Under the pieces are notes generated by a model that saw nothing but the letters and a program-made list of their open reading frames with translations, did not search any database and was not told the DNA's origin. A stretch of 64,000 nucleotides of DNA from Epiperipatus broadwayi (taxonomy: Eukaryota; Onychophora; Udeonychophora; Euonychophora; Peripatidae). Positions 34,061 to 46,900 of the stretch are shown piece by piece (the stretch's first letter is position 1; each line of letters opens with the position of its first letter). The DNA is taken from NCBI GenBank assembly GCA_028023455.1, contig JAQFVV010000031.1, positions 9,536,093-9,600,092 on the forward strand. Reading direction: 5' to 3'. A program made the position numbers and the translations under genes.

Positions 34061-37000
34061 TGTAATAAATTAGAAATTTCATTTAAAATTACATGTCCTG
34101 TAATTTTTTTTTAAATTTAAAATGGCTGCTCGGGATTCAAACAGTTATTAATAAATTATCAGTTATCTTTTTATCAATCTCAGTTAAGATGAACCATATT
34201 CTAAATCCATTATTATTAAAGACCAAATTGCAAGTTCTATCTTACATTCATTGAAATATTTCTTAAGTTTATATATATATCAAGTATTAATATTGTATTT
34301 CTTAATAGTTTATCAATTTTTTACTAGCAGTATCTTATATTTCAGTAATTAACAAGCACTTTGTGTTTAGTCCATTAAGAATATTTCTGTTAGTCAGAAT
34401 AAAATTCAATCTACTATACACTCATTTAAATGCTTCCATGTACATTTCCATTGTGTATTTTTCTCAAACAAGGAATATATAATATAGTTTTTTTTATTGA
34501 AAATTTGATAATTGGTTTTCTTTCTCATTTCTAGTTACATGTCCAAATTTTCTCAGAGCAATTTCATCTTTCAATCATTATTCAATATTAGCACTAAAAT
34601 GATGCAGTCTTGTTTTAGATTTATATTTCAAAATAATAATATAACAATCACTCAATACTTCGCACAATTATTATGTAAATACAACTAATTAAACAACTAT
34701 ACCTAGTCAAATATTCAATATAATTGATTGGTCCATAATATGGTAAAATATATATTGTGCCCTGTCAATAGGCAGTGTGATGCTAAGCAGATGTGCCAAG
34801 TCTTACATTTGTCATACTTGGACTCTGGCTAGGTTCTATTTACTAAACTTACCATTTTCCCAACTATATTTATTCAACTATCATAATTCAGTTTAGGTAA
34901 TACGGTTATTTACCTAGATTCACTTTAACATTTCTAAATAAGGTGTAATTGATTATAACAAATGTGAAACTCATCTTTCTATAAACAGATCACATCCCTT
35001 TAACAATAATCAAATACAAAACTATTTATTCAATGGCATGAGAATACCCAGACATCCCTCCTTATTAAGTATATACATACTCTCATGACTAACAATAATA
35101 TCCAAATAAATAACACATCTATAGCTATTACATTTCAATTAGATTACTCAATAAATTAGTCTATCATTTTATTGTATATAAAATTTTATTCTTATTATTT
35201 CAAATAATTATCATCCGCAATAATCATAAGAAAAATTCTATAATAAGGAGATCTCAGGATAATCATTGATTTTATTCATTCTTCATACTACCTATAGAAT
35301 ATCAAGGGATTTTACTGATCTCAATGGGTAGTGCACTAATTAGTAAAAAGACTTATAACCTAAATTTATAATCAAACTTGTACTATTATTTATATTTATG
35401 CTCCTTAATATTTACTGTTAAAATAATATTATTATCTAAACTGTAATTAACATTGATATTTTCACTAAGTAATTCATCAATTAATATATTATAAATAAGC
35501 ATACTTTAATACTTTGCAATATTATAAATAACTTGTGTGATCAAGGCAGCTTACGGTAAGTCAAATCTTTTTTAAGAAATGTGCGCTTAATCGACTGTTC
35601 TATGGTTCAAAAATAGATTAATTTATTACTTCAATCTCATACTGTATTTTCTGGGTTCATGATCCCCACAAAAGAAATGCAACATTTGATACTGAAATTA
35701 ATTTTCAAAAAAAAACAACAACTTTAATCACAACATAAAACTTATTAGTAAACTTTAATCACAACATTTACAACCGTATTACTAAACATTTTGACTAATA
35801 AGTAATTTAAACCGGAGTATTAAGGTTAAATACTCACATAATATAATAACATTAAAAATAATTAATCCTAATTCATATTTCCAATATTTACAATAAACCT
35901 AAACAATATATATATACTTTCAGATGATCCAGTGCTATCGTGATATTTCCCATTTGAATACATATAAATTTTCTATATCACCGGGAACAAATATTTACCT
36001 TAGATACAGATTTCTTATCCCTCCCTTTTTTTTTGTTTTCATTAATCCCTTATAATTTTGGTTTCAAATCATCAAGATAAATCACCAAGATAAAATAAAA
36101 ATTATTAACCAAATATTCTTGTTCTCTGTGAAACTTTTATTACAACATGATGAGATTCGCCATTGCCTAGTCCACAGGCACCATGATATTTATCTCTTGA
36201 TCTTGATTTATCTATTTTCTTCCTGCAATATTATTATTAACTACTAGAATTATAAATTAGTTTAATTTGCAAAATTACAAACCAAGGAGAACTTTATAGA
36301 TATACTATCAAACTTGAATCCCTATATTTTCTTAGAATAATTTTCATCTACCATATAAATAGACGTCCCTTTGATATATCATTAATCACTTAATTATCAT
36401 CTTTCTATCGCTGACTTATACGTATTAATATATTTCCTAAAATTATCTGATTATGCAAATTACTACTTAAAACAACTTATATTACCTATCACTATATTAC
36501 ATTGTGGTTTGCAATTTTAAAAAAAAATATAGATCAATTTTTCAAAATGTCGTTTGTTTGTTTGTTTTTTTTCGATTATATTTTGATTACCGATGTATGA
36601 CATTAATTATATTTATGTATTTAAATCTATAAGTCTATTCGATAAACATAAAATTTTAAAATAATTACGAATATAAATAATCGAATTAAGTCACTTATTA
36701 ATTCCATTATCTATTAATTTCATTACCCTCTTATAGTAAGAACACATAAAATTAACACACACACACATATATATATATATACACACACACAAATATTACA
36801 AGGTTTTGTTTTATTTTCTTTTTCTTCTAAAATATAAGTTCTCACAAACAAAAAAAAACCTTTACATTTTACCAGCTTATTAATCCTTTACACAATGCAG
36901 GCTGGTCATTCTCCAAATATGACTATAACTATAAAATTTGTCAGACATGGGGTTACTTTCCAGGTATCAGCTGTTCGTTCTTTTCTTGGATAATCGAAGA

Positions 37001-37611
37001 GCATCATCAACTTGCCTTCTTCCCTTCATTTAAAGGCTTCCTGTAGGAGTAGCAATATAGTACATTTGACTGCTTTTTGTTTAATTCTGATCGCTATTAT
37101 CACAATTAAGGAAAACGTAATACAACTTTTTTAAAAGTATCTAATCATATCTTCTCTACATATTTCTCCCCTCTCAGTCCATTATCTATTTTATATGTAG
37201 ATTTATTTTGGTTAAATATTTTCCAGGGTATTTACTTTATAATAATCATGTTATGCATTTATTTTCACTCTTAAATGAGAGATAATCCATCTATTTTGAG
37301 ATATGGCTATTGTTTGATACACATATGACCAACGATCTTCATTGAACAAATATATGTCTCATGCAGTATAATTTCTTTTAAACTCTAGTAAATATTAAAA
37401 TTAAAATTGTTAATTTTTACTCATTTCTTTACATAAGGTTTTATTCAAACTTGCTCTGTCATTTATAGTTTTCGCCACCTGCCCCTTTTTTATATATAGC
37501 TTCTATGTTTATTTCTTTCTACTTTAGTTCAAGGTATATTTATTTTTTAAAAAAAACATACTTAACTTTATCCAAAGTAAATTTATCTTTCTTTGCCTTA
37601 GTTGATAATTT
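34057..37611. other. No supported gene; possible third, very diverged 4.2-kb-family relative from ~34751
   Basis: TTGTGCCCT at about 34753, GATGCTAAGCAGATGTGC, and CAATGGCATGAGAATAC (about 35032) occur in the same order and similar spacing as in the left end of the 9163-13399 element. Beyond about 35.6 kb I can no longer follow the match, and no closing GGGYACAA end was found. Confidence 0.35.
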
Positions 37612-37980
37612 AAGCACATACACCTGGGTTTCATTTTATGTGGTAGCTAGGTTCCATAGAAAACCCACATTAAAAAATTGCACAAAAATAGACTTATCTT
37701 GAAAAATGGGGGGTAGGTTCTGTAATTTTCAGAAATCATATAAAACCAAAGCAACAAAAAAAAATTACTTTAAATTTTGCATTAAAAAAAATAAGAAAAT
37801 AAAGTATGAGTAATAAAAAATTTCAAATATTTGGAAAAAAATTGAAACAAGACTAACTTTTTTTACTTTTTTTATTAACTACAGTACTTAATTTTACATT
37901 TTTTCATACATATTTTAATCATTATTGCTATTTGACAATATGCATTTTATTTGAAAACTGGTAAGAAATCAGATTCATCC
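37612..37980 (-). repeat. ~345-bp dispersed repeat, copy 2
   Basis: Inverted relative to 31285-31634, with the same conserved blocks. The two copies are about 6 kb apart. Confidence 0.8.
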
Positions 37981-38687
37981 AAAAGGAAGTACAACTAGCA
38001 TCACTTTCAGTCTTGTGCTGTGTTAATGGTTTTCTGTTGACAATGTAATCAGTGATTAAACTTTGAGATGATGATTTTACTAATTGTTTATAAAGCTCAC
38101 AATATCCATACATATAACTATTCAGTTCTCACTTCAGAATTTTCTGTTGATTTTCTTTGTCTCACAAATCAACATAAAATCTATGATTAAATGATTATTA
38201 CTTTTCAAAAATTAATACATTTGTCTTCATTTGATAGATATTTTTGTTTACTACTGAAACAAATTTTAATAGTTCACATTTTGTTTCTATATTTAAAAAA
38301 TGAGATCACAATCAAAACAAAAAATAGAGAGACTGATTATTTTTGGTTTATAAAATCAACAAAACATTCACTATTTATTTTAAACATCTAAAAGAATATT
38401 TATTTCTGGTATATCTAACAAAATATGTTTTAAAAGTTTATAATTTTTGAATATTTATTGTGATATTTTTATACTCATTAGTATAAATCTATTATCATTA
38501 TTTACTCATAAGTATAAGTAGGTTATTTACATAGAAGCTAAGATTCTAAATACAGTTTCAGGTCATATTCACATTAGCTGCTAATATAACATTATATTTT
38601 TGGAAAAAAATGTATTTCAAGTCAAAATACATTATTAATAATTGAAATTTCTTGATATCTAATAAATATAGTAAAATATGAACTTCT

Positions 38688-38802
38688 TTATCACATAAAA
38701 AAAATCCCACATAAAAAGATATTAAGAAGAAACATGAATCACAACTTCAAAATCGCATTTAAAAAATCCACATAAAACGAGACCCAGATGTACATTTATT
38801 TG
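38688..38802 (-). repeat. Partial copy of the ~345-bp repeat
   Basis: TCCACATAAAACGAGACCCAG followed by TGTACATT matches one end of the 31285-31634 and 37612-37980 copies; the rest is missing. Confidence 0.65.
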
Positions 38803-41745
38803 GATTACTCCAATGCGGGAATGATCCCGATAGTTTATTTGTTAACTTTAGCCTAAATTCAGTCTTTATAATGTTTTCTTTCCATTAGGAGATTCCATGA
38901 GCAGACATAAAACTTTTTAGGTCTTGTATTTTATTTATACTTTTCTGTATAATGATTTCTAGAGGTTCCAGAGATTTTGCCTGTAGTAGAGATCAATTAG
39001 CTTAGCTGTTCATTTTGATGAAAACTTTATCTTATTCTTTAAATTATCTGTAGTTACGGTTTATTATTTTCTATGGTTAAAAAAACAACAATGCTTAAAG
39101 AGGTTTTAAACAAATCTTTTCAAGATAAAAATCAAAAACTAAACTACTTGTTCCTCCACCTGTCACAACTTCAATTTCATTATCCCTCTAATTTTAATGG
39201 AAATTTATCTGCCTACTTTTTATTCGATAATTTTTATTACATCCTCCCCCTCTCGGATTTCAAACATTTATTTTAGCTACGAATATTTGATTTGTTTTTA
39301 AAATGAAATTTTCATTTTTGAAACATTTTTAAATAAAGATAATATTTTTTTCTAGAAATTGGATTAAATATAGTTTACTGCCTTGGTTTAGATCAGTATG
39401 TTTGTAAAATGAGTATTGTTTATTTACTCTTAAACACCATTTAAAATTTAACTAGAAACAACAATAACCGATTTTATTTATAAAATAAAATGTGCAAAGA
39501 TTAATAATTATCGATCTATATAACCATGTTTGTTTACAAGATAAAATTTGAACTTCACTATATTCTTAAATAATATCAACTGTTTACGCATTTGTAGCTA
39601 TATAATCACTTTTATAGATTGTTATCTATCTGATATATATTTTTGTTAATTATTTTACATATCATATCCTTTATCACTTTTAAATTAACTAAACCCAAGT
39701 TTAAACCGTCTGATAACAAAAATGGCAATTACTTTTCCCAGCTTAATAAGTACCTATCTTTTTGATTTAACAAAATTTAAAATTATACAACTCAAACTTT
39801 TATTCTCAATTTTATTTTAGGATAGGGGTACTAATTAAAAAAAGAGCACAATATAAATTAAATAATCAAACTAAATAAGATTGAACAACTAATGATAATT
39901 ATATTTTAATATTTATCTGACCAGCTTTCATCTCTATTGTTTATTTCAACCTTATTATTTAATTAACTAATTAAGCCGTTTTTAAGGAGAATTATTTTAA
40001 CCAGAAGCTGGAGATTCAGTAATAAAGATGTTGCTAATTATAACAGTATCAGAAATGTAATATTTGGTGAATTTTAGCAAGTTTTAGGGAAATTTGTTTG
40101 TTCTTATCAATGTGTAAACGTAGCACTCGTCAAGCTTCTTGCCATAGCAATGGCAGCAGTTATTGGAGAGTATCATGTTTTATCTACTTTTATTTCTCTT
40201 CACCAAAGCAAATAAATTTTTACCATCTCATTTAGGTTGAGCAATAGAATATCGTTTTTGTCTTGAATTAGCATATAAATATTTATTGCACAAATATATA
40301 ACAGACTAATAAAGAAAATATTATTTTAAATACTTATCATGATGAGTGTTAGGGTTGAATATATAAAATAGTTACATTTTTCCAATAGATGTTATATGAA
40401 AAAATTGAAAAGGTTTAATGCAGTGCTCAATATACTTCAGATATAATTATATGTCAGCAAAAACAAAAAATACATCAGATCTTATAACAATTATTGGTAC
40501 TGAAAAATAAAATGCTTCTGTGTGATTGTGAAATTAGAAATGCTGTTTCATTTTCCTTGCTTACTTTTTGGCAGCAGTATGGGAATAAAACCTCTGCTTA
40601 AAAATTTCATAGACTGCTACTGACCCCATGAAAAATTTAAAAATTAGTTAGTGGTGTTTAAAAGCATTTTGTGTGTAAATATATAAATCCCTTACATCTT
40701 CATCATTATGAAAGCATGTTGAATCATAATCTTGTATGATTTTCATATTTGATATCTTTCATTATCTTAAACAATTAATCTTGCCATTTTTTTAACATAC
40801 CATCAATCTTCAAAATTATGTTCTTTAATTTATTGTAATAAATTTTGTTCTACATTTTGTTTCCACAATTTAGAATGACCCTTTTCAAATCAATTGTCTT
40901 TTCTCTTATAAATTTAAGACTAAACACATACATTTTACTTTTTATCCATTAATTATTGACTCATTGATAAGTAATGTGCAGCTTCAGCTAAAAGGTAAAC
41001 TATGTTATATTAATATTAAATACTCTTCTCCAAATATCATACAAACAAGTTACAAAATCACCGAATACGCATTTTTGATATTTATATGAATCAAAGATTT
41101 GAATTTAAGATTTAAAAAAAAATAGTCATAAATCCAGGAATTAATATTATTTAAATATTGATATATATTTTAAGTAGGCATTCTTTGATTGAAATAATTA
41201 TCCATCTCTCAAATAAATATTTTCAGTTCCTGACAATTTTTAGTTTTATTTTTTTAATTTATTGGTGTAGTTGTTGCATATCATATTTTTTATCACATTA
41301 AAATTAAAATTATAAATAATGCATACATTAAAAGTGTTTTCTAAAATGGTGCATTTGCAATATGGCGGCAATAAGATTTTGTTAAGTTGATTTTTGACAT
41401 ATTAATTTATATTTCTAAGAAGAAGAAAAAATCAGTAAAATTATAAATGATACAATAAAATTAAAATTGATATTTAATTAATATTTTTATCATTTTTGCT
41501 TAATATGGCAAAAATTATCTTACCTTTGGTGATTTGATTTTCAATCTTATAGTTTTGATTACTTTTCAATCACAAACTTTTTGATCAAATTTAAAGCTAA
41601 ATGCTAAACTTTATTACACTTAGTGAAATATATTCATTATCATACAAGTTATATTTTTAATATGCTAAAAATCAAATATCAATGTTAAACTATAAATAAA
41701 AAAACTATTGCATAAAAAATATTGTAAAATGTAAAAGTTACTTAC
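38803..41745. other. No supported gene; probably intron
   Basis: AT-rich DNA without repeat partners. A strong donor-like AAG|GTAAGA on the minus strand near 41519-41524 lacks a usable exon in the phase needed by the flanking exon candidates. Confidence 0.5.
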
Positions 41746-41886
41746 AGCACCAAACTTGACTTCAAAGTCAAACACATTTTCGATGAAGCTTTGAATTTCA
41801 TCTTGTTTTTCTGCAGCATTTATTTGTAAATCTTTTAAAACAAGTGTTAAAATGTCTTCCATAAATGTCTTGTACAGAGAAATTGT
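41746..41886 (-). CDS. Candidate host exon, M13 (neprilysin-like) peptidase N-terminal region (141 nt)
   Basis: The minus strand reads a pyrimidine-rich acceptor (CTTTTATATGTAG), 47 open codons, then GCT|GTAAGT. Length is divisible by three and phase is 0. The peptide starts TISLYKTFMEDILTLVL and ends FIENVFDFEVKFGA. M13 peptidases have in this place an amphipathic helix with Y-x-x-(F/Y)-M, then E-M-x-x-V-x-x-(F/L)-E-x-x-(L/I)-A. The match in spacing and residue type, and the correctly placed next exon at 26908-26970, support the assignment. Base composition is clearly less AT-biased than its flanks. The HExxH zinc site and C-terminus are outside the window. A different helical protein remains possible. 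Confidence 0.5.
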
Positions 41887-42153
41887 CTACATATAAAAGC
41901 ATAAATGTATATAAATTTAAATGGCAATTATAAAAATTAAAAGTTATAATAAAATTAATAAAATATAACTGCAATAATGTATTTTGAAAATAAATATAAT
42001 AAACCACAGAAATATGTTCAGATAATTTCTTAATCTTCTTCAATTTTACTTCACTAAATTTAAATTTACTCATTTCAGATACTTTTGCTGTTTATTTCAG
42101 GTACTTATAAAATATATTATAGCAGTTATACTTTATCATTTCTTTATAATTGT
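41887..42153. other. Intron or spacer upstream of the candidate exon
   Basis: AT-rich. The minus-strand ORF at 41798-42073 is an out-of-frame shadow of the exon. Confidence 0.5.
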
Positions 42154-42170
42154 TATATATATATATATAT

Positions 42171-42254
<84 letters not shown>
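42154..42254. repeat. (TA)n followed by (GATA)n microsatellite
   Basis: About 17 bp of TA continue into about 20 perfect GATA units. The minus-strand ORF here is the repeat translated. Confidence 0.97.
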
Positions 42255-43932
42255 TCAAATAAAAAAAAATTATTCAGACTGTTCAAAATATGCTGATCCC
42301 TCTGACAAGGTGTATACAAGATTTTGTATGCCATTTGACAGATGGAATATTTCCAATAATATTAAAATAATAATTAATAGCATTATTATTAATTTGAAAG
42401 TATAAATATGTTTTGGTAATTTGTTATTATTAAATAATAATAGTTAGAAAGATTTAAAGTTATAACCCTTCTAAATCAATATTTGTAATCAACTCCTTAA
42501 GCATATTTTTATTATGATTTCGGTTAGTATTGAATAGTCTGAGTAATTATCAAGAATGAACGTAGATGGAGTACTATTAATGACATGCACATTATGCTAT
42601 CATTGGTCTATTTTTAATTGTACCACAATTCAATGTAATAAAAGGTATAAATAACTTAACATAAGTAGTAGAGAGGGGACTATCAAAAAAAAAAAAATCA
42701 GAGGAAAGACTTCAACATCTAAAACAGAGCTGAAAAAGATATAGCACTAGGTTTGAATTGAACAAGATTAAAAGATATTGTAATTTTAAAACCATGGAAT
42801 AAGAAATTTTATCTCCTTGTGTACACTTTCTCTACTTCTCCATTGATTGGAAATTGCTAGAGTTCATACTAAAAAAAAAAAAAGAGAGAGAGAGAGCCAT
42901 ATTGGAAACTAATTGTCTTACAAAATGGAACTTTAAACTTAGGACTGGACAAGAAGTTGCAAGCATGAACTTTTGTTTCACCTATTTTAGTCAGTATATA
43001 TATTTAAAAGTTATGCGTAATTTATTTACAATGGCAAGAAAAAGGAAAAAAATGTTCTGCGCACTTTTTATAAATAAAAAGAAAAATACGTTTTGTTTGT
43101 AAATTATATAATATTAAGAAGAATCTGATTTTTAAATAATTTGAACAAAACTTTTAAAATTTAAAACAACGTAAAAATTCACTTCAAAGGGTATAATGTT
43201 TAATCAATTTATAAAATGGGAACCATATTTTATATTTTTAAAATATATATATATCATCTGCCAAATCTTCACCATTAGAAATGAAAATTTACAGTGCTAA
43301 TAAATACAAAATAAAATGTTTAATCCATGGTTATTAAATATATTTAATGGAAATCCTTATAGAAGAAAACAATAACCATTCTTTATATTATAAAAGAAAA
43401 TACTTGATATTATGAATGTAAAACATAAATGAACAAATATCTACTTCTTAATAACTGGTAAAATGTGTGGGAATTGATCATAATTTTAAATGTAAACAAA
43501 AACATTTTGAAATGATTCAAAATACTAGAATCATTTTTGATTGTTTTATTAAATTACCATGATAAAAAAAAAATCAATAAAATAATTTTGAACAAGTTTT
43601 CTCTAGTTGTTAAACTTAAAGATACAGTTTAATTTTAAAGAAAATTGTCTGCAGAACAGATTAATAAGCACCATTATTCTATTGCTACAAAATTTTGAAT
43701 GTTTTATTATGTCTTCAGCACCAGGATTAAATATTAATCATAAAAGAGAAATAAATATGGATCGTTATTCATAAAATGTTTTGCCAATGATATCATTTTC
43801 ATTATCAGTCAGCTTATAATAAAGGAATAAACTATGAATTAGGGAATAAAGTAAAAATGTGATAAAATGTTTTTATTACTCATGTTTATTATTATAATAT
43901 ATTATTTTTAATATGTTAGTAAGGTATATATA
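42255..43932. other. No supported gene
   Basis: AT-rich; the ORF 42854-43102 begins in an A-rich/GA-rich tract and has no family signature. Confidence 0.5.
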
Positions 43933-46900
43933 TTGTGCCCTTTTGTATGGGTCACCATTTAATTTTGTGCTAATCTATTAAAAATTTTAAATTTAAGATA
44001 TATTTGAATATGTGATGTTAATTTTGCTTATGGTAATATTTCAAAGGGTTTAATTAAAGCAATCTATGAGTATTTGATATGTAAAATTGTGCTGATATTG
44101 AGAGAGACATTTTAAATGATGATGATTATAATATATAGTTGGAAAAAATGGCCATAATCAATACTGCATTAATATATTTAATAAATAGGTATTTAAAGCT
44201 AAAAGTGTTTAAAAGACAAGTAAAATTAAATACATATGTTTATTGTTGATAAAATAATATTATAAAAGAATATAAATATTTTAATTATTGTAAGTACTTA
44301 AATAAAAGACTAATATTTGATTTTAATAATATTGGATAATTATTTTAAAATCTATTATAATATCTTATTTATTTAAAAAATATTTATTTTAAAAAATGCA
44401 ATTGTTAGTTTATTTTTAGACGATGACAAGCGTTTCTTGTGTTGTAAAGAACAGATGTTAGTTAAATATACACACACATGCTTGGAAGTTGTTTAGTAAA
44501 GTTGCAGAACTATTTTAAAAATCATGTTATAAATTTATAAATAATACGTGAGTTATCACGAGATAAAAATAAAGATATTTAATGTAGAATATTAAATCTG
44601 ATTTTAAAATATTGTTTTAAAAATATGACGTATAAAAAATACTTAGTTTATTTAAAAATAATCTTATAAAAGTTAAAATTAAAATCAAGTAAGTAAGAAT
44701 ATTTTAAAAGAATGTTTAATAAATTTAAATGAACGATAAAGATTATTTTAGAAATTTAATAATGTAATAAATATTAAATATTAAATAAGCCATTATTTAT
44801 TTTTAATTTTGTGTTGTTGGTAAATATGTAAATAAGCCAGCAAGTTGATTGTTTAATCTACCAATCAAATGGGAAGTTTCTTCCGGTATAAAAGCTCAGT
44901 TCAATTGTTAGGAGAGGACTTCGTGATTGATTTTTCAAGTTAATTGTGTTATTAAAAATAGCTACGTAAATTTTATAGACGCTTTTAAAATCATTTTTCA
45001 AAATTATAAGAGTGTCTTGTAAATAAGTTATAAAAGTTTTAAATGATAGACATGCAGTGTTAACTTAATTTTTTCCCTATCGGTCGTCTCTATTAAGCTC
45101 AATTTACAAGCAAATAGTCATGGGAACATCATATATAGTGAAAATATATCGGAAACTTTATACTAAAAGTATGACAAACGCTGGATTAGTTCGGATAATT
45201 ACGAGATGGAGAAAAGTAATATTTTGGACAGTATATAATTTTAAAAGCTAATTGCTATTGACTATTAGAAAATTAAATACTTTAAAGAATAAAATACTTC
45301 TTTATAAAGAAAGTATTTTGTAAGATATAAATTTAAATATATCTTAAGGAAAGATATTAGAAATAAAAGTAGTTTTTATAAATACTTGCCTTGCTAAGTC
45401 TTTATGTTTAAAAGACTGAATGTTAATAATTTTAAAAGGCAAATAAATTGAAATATAGTTAGCTGAAAGTCTTAATATAATAAAAATTATTATATTGAAA
45501 TAATTTAAACGCTGGTCGTTTATAGATAAAGAAGTTTATTCTTACCTGGATATTTTGTTATGGAATGCGCAAATAATATGTGGACGTCCCAGTCAATTTA
45601 AAATAATTAAATGATAATTTTTCATAAACTATAGACTAATTTAAAATAATAACTTTGAATAATATTCTAGAAAGAACTAAAACAGGATCCTATAAACTAT
45701 TTTAATTTTATTTTATTTCTTATGGAAGAATTAACTTTTATTTTATTTTAAAAGAACGGTTTTCATTTTTCATAAACTTTTAAAAAACACGTGATGGACC
45801 GGAAACAGGAAATGGTGTTCTAGTGAATGTGTGCCTAGGATTAAAGAACTTTATGGTGAAAAGGAGACATCGCTGGAGTTATGTAATATGAATTCTGTTT
45901 TATTTATCTAACATAAAATTTAAATATTATTAATCTATTAAAAATAAGATAGGTACATTTCTTAAAATAATAACTAAAAATAATATAATAATTAATTGCA
46001 TAAGTTTATTTTATAATTAATATAACACGGAATATGTTAAAGAATGATCGTGAGTGTAAATGTGAATTATTTTTATGAAGCTGTAATTCCGAAGAATATT
46101 GGAAGATGGACTGTACATTAAATCATTATTGATGGTAAAAATTGTATAATAATAATAATTTTGATGTATTTAATATGTTTTCTTTAGATCAACCAAATGA
46201 TATGTTATTGTTGAATGGATGTATGAATATTTTAAAAATACACACACATTATATTGGCAGTAACAGTTTTATTTAAATATGCATAATTTGAATTTATGAT
46301 ATAAATATGATACAACATTACATAAGAAGCTTAGAAATAATTATATGATTCTTTCGTAAATAAATTTTGATTTTTATTTTTATTATTATTATGTTGGAGT
46401 ATTAGAATTATATTTATTATTCATACAAGTAATTATTTTATTTCAAGTTAGGAAGAGATCTCAAAGTCTATATTTTATTTTTATTTTATTGGATAAATTA
46501 AGTTAAGTTTTATGTAGAAGTTTATGTTTGAATTAAAGGTTTACTGAATATAGATGACGTAGTATAAATAGTTTGGATAATTAGTATTTATTTAAAGTTG
46601 AAGGTTGTTTTCCCGTAATTTTAAATAAGTTTTAGAGGATGTTTTGTAGATAAAAGTTTATTAAGAAGGAGTAGAATAACACATAAAGTAAAGTAATAAT
46701 TTCACATAGAAAAGAATCATAGAATTTATCTAATATAATGCTTTATGAATTTGAAATTAATGAATGATTTAAATAATATTATTATTTCAACAACACATAT
46801 ATGTAATGCATATTTGATAAAACCTGTAGCATGAATTGCATTAAGTGAAATATAAAGTTATAATCAATTATTTGTTATTACGTTACATAAATACATTAAT

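Noticed and set aside
33879-34082. Minus-strand frame of 67 codons
   Set aside because: Mostly translated (TA)n.
41519-41545. 22-nt minus-strand exon between strong splice sites, considered as a link between the two M13-like exons
   Set aside because: Including it would put the next exon in a frame with an immediate stop.
42092-42334. Minus-strand frame of 80 codons
   Set aside because: Translated (GATA)n/(TA)n microsatellite.
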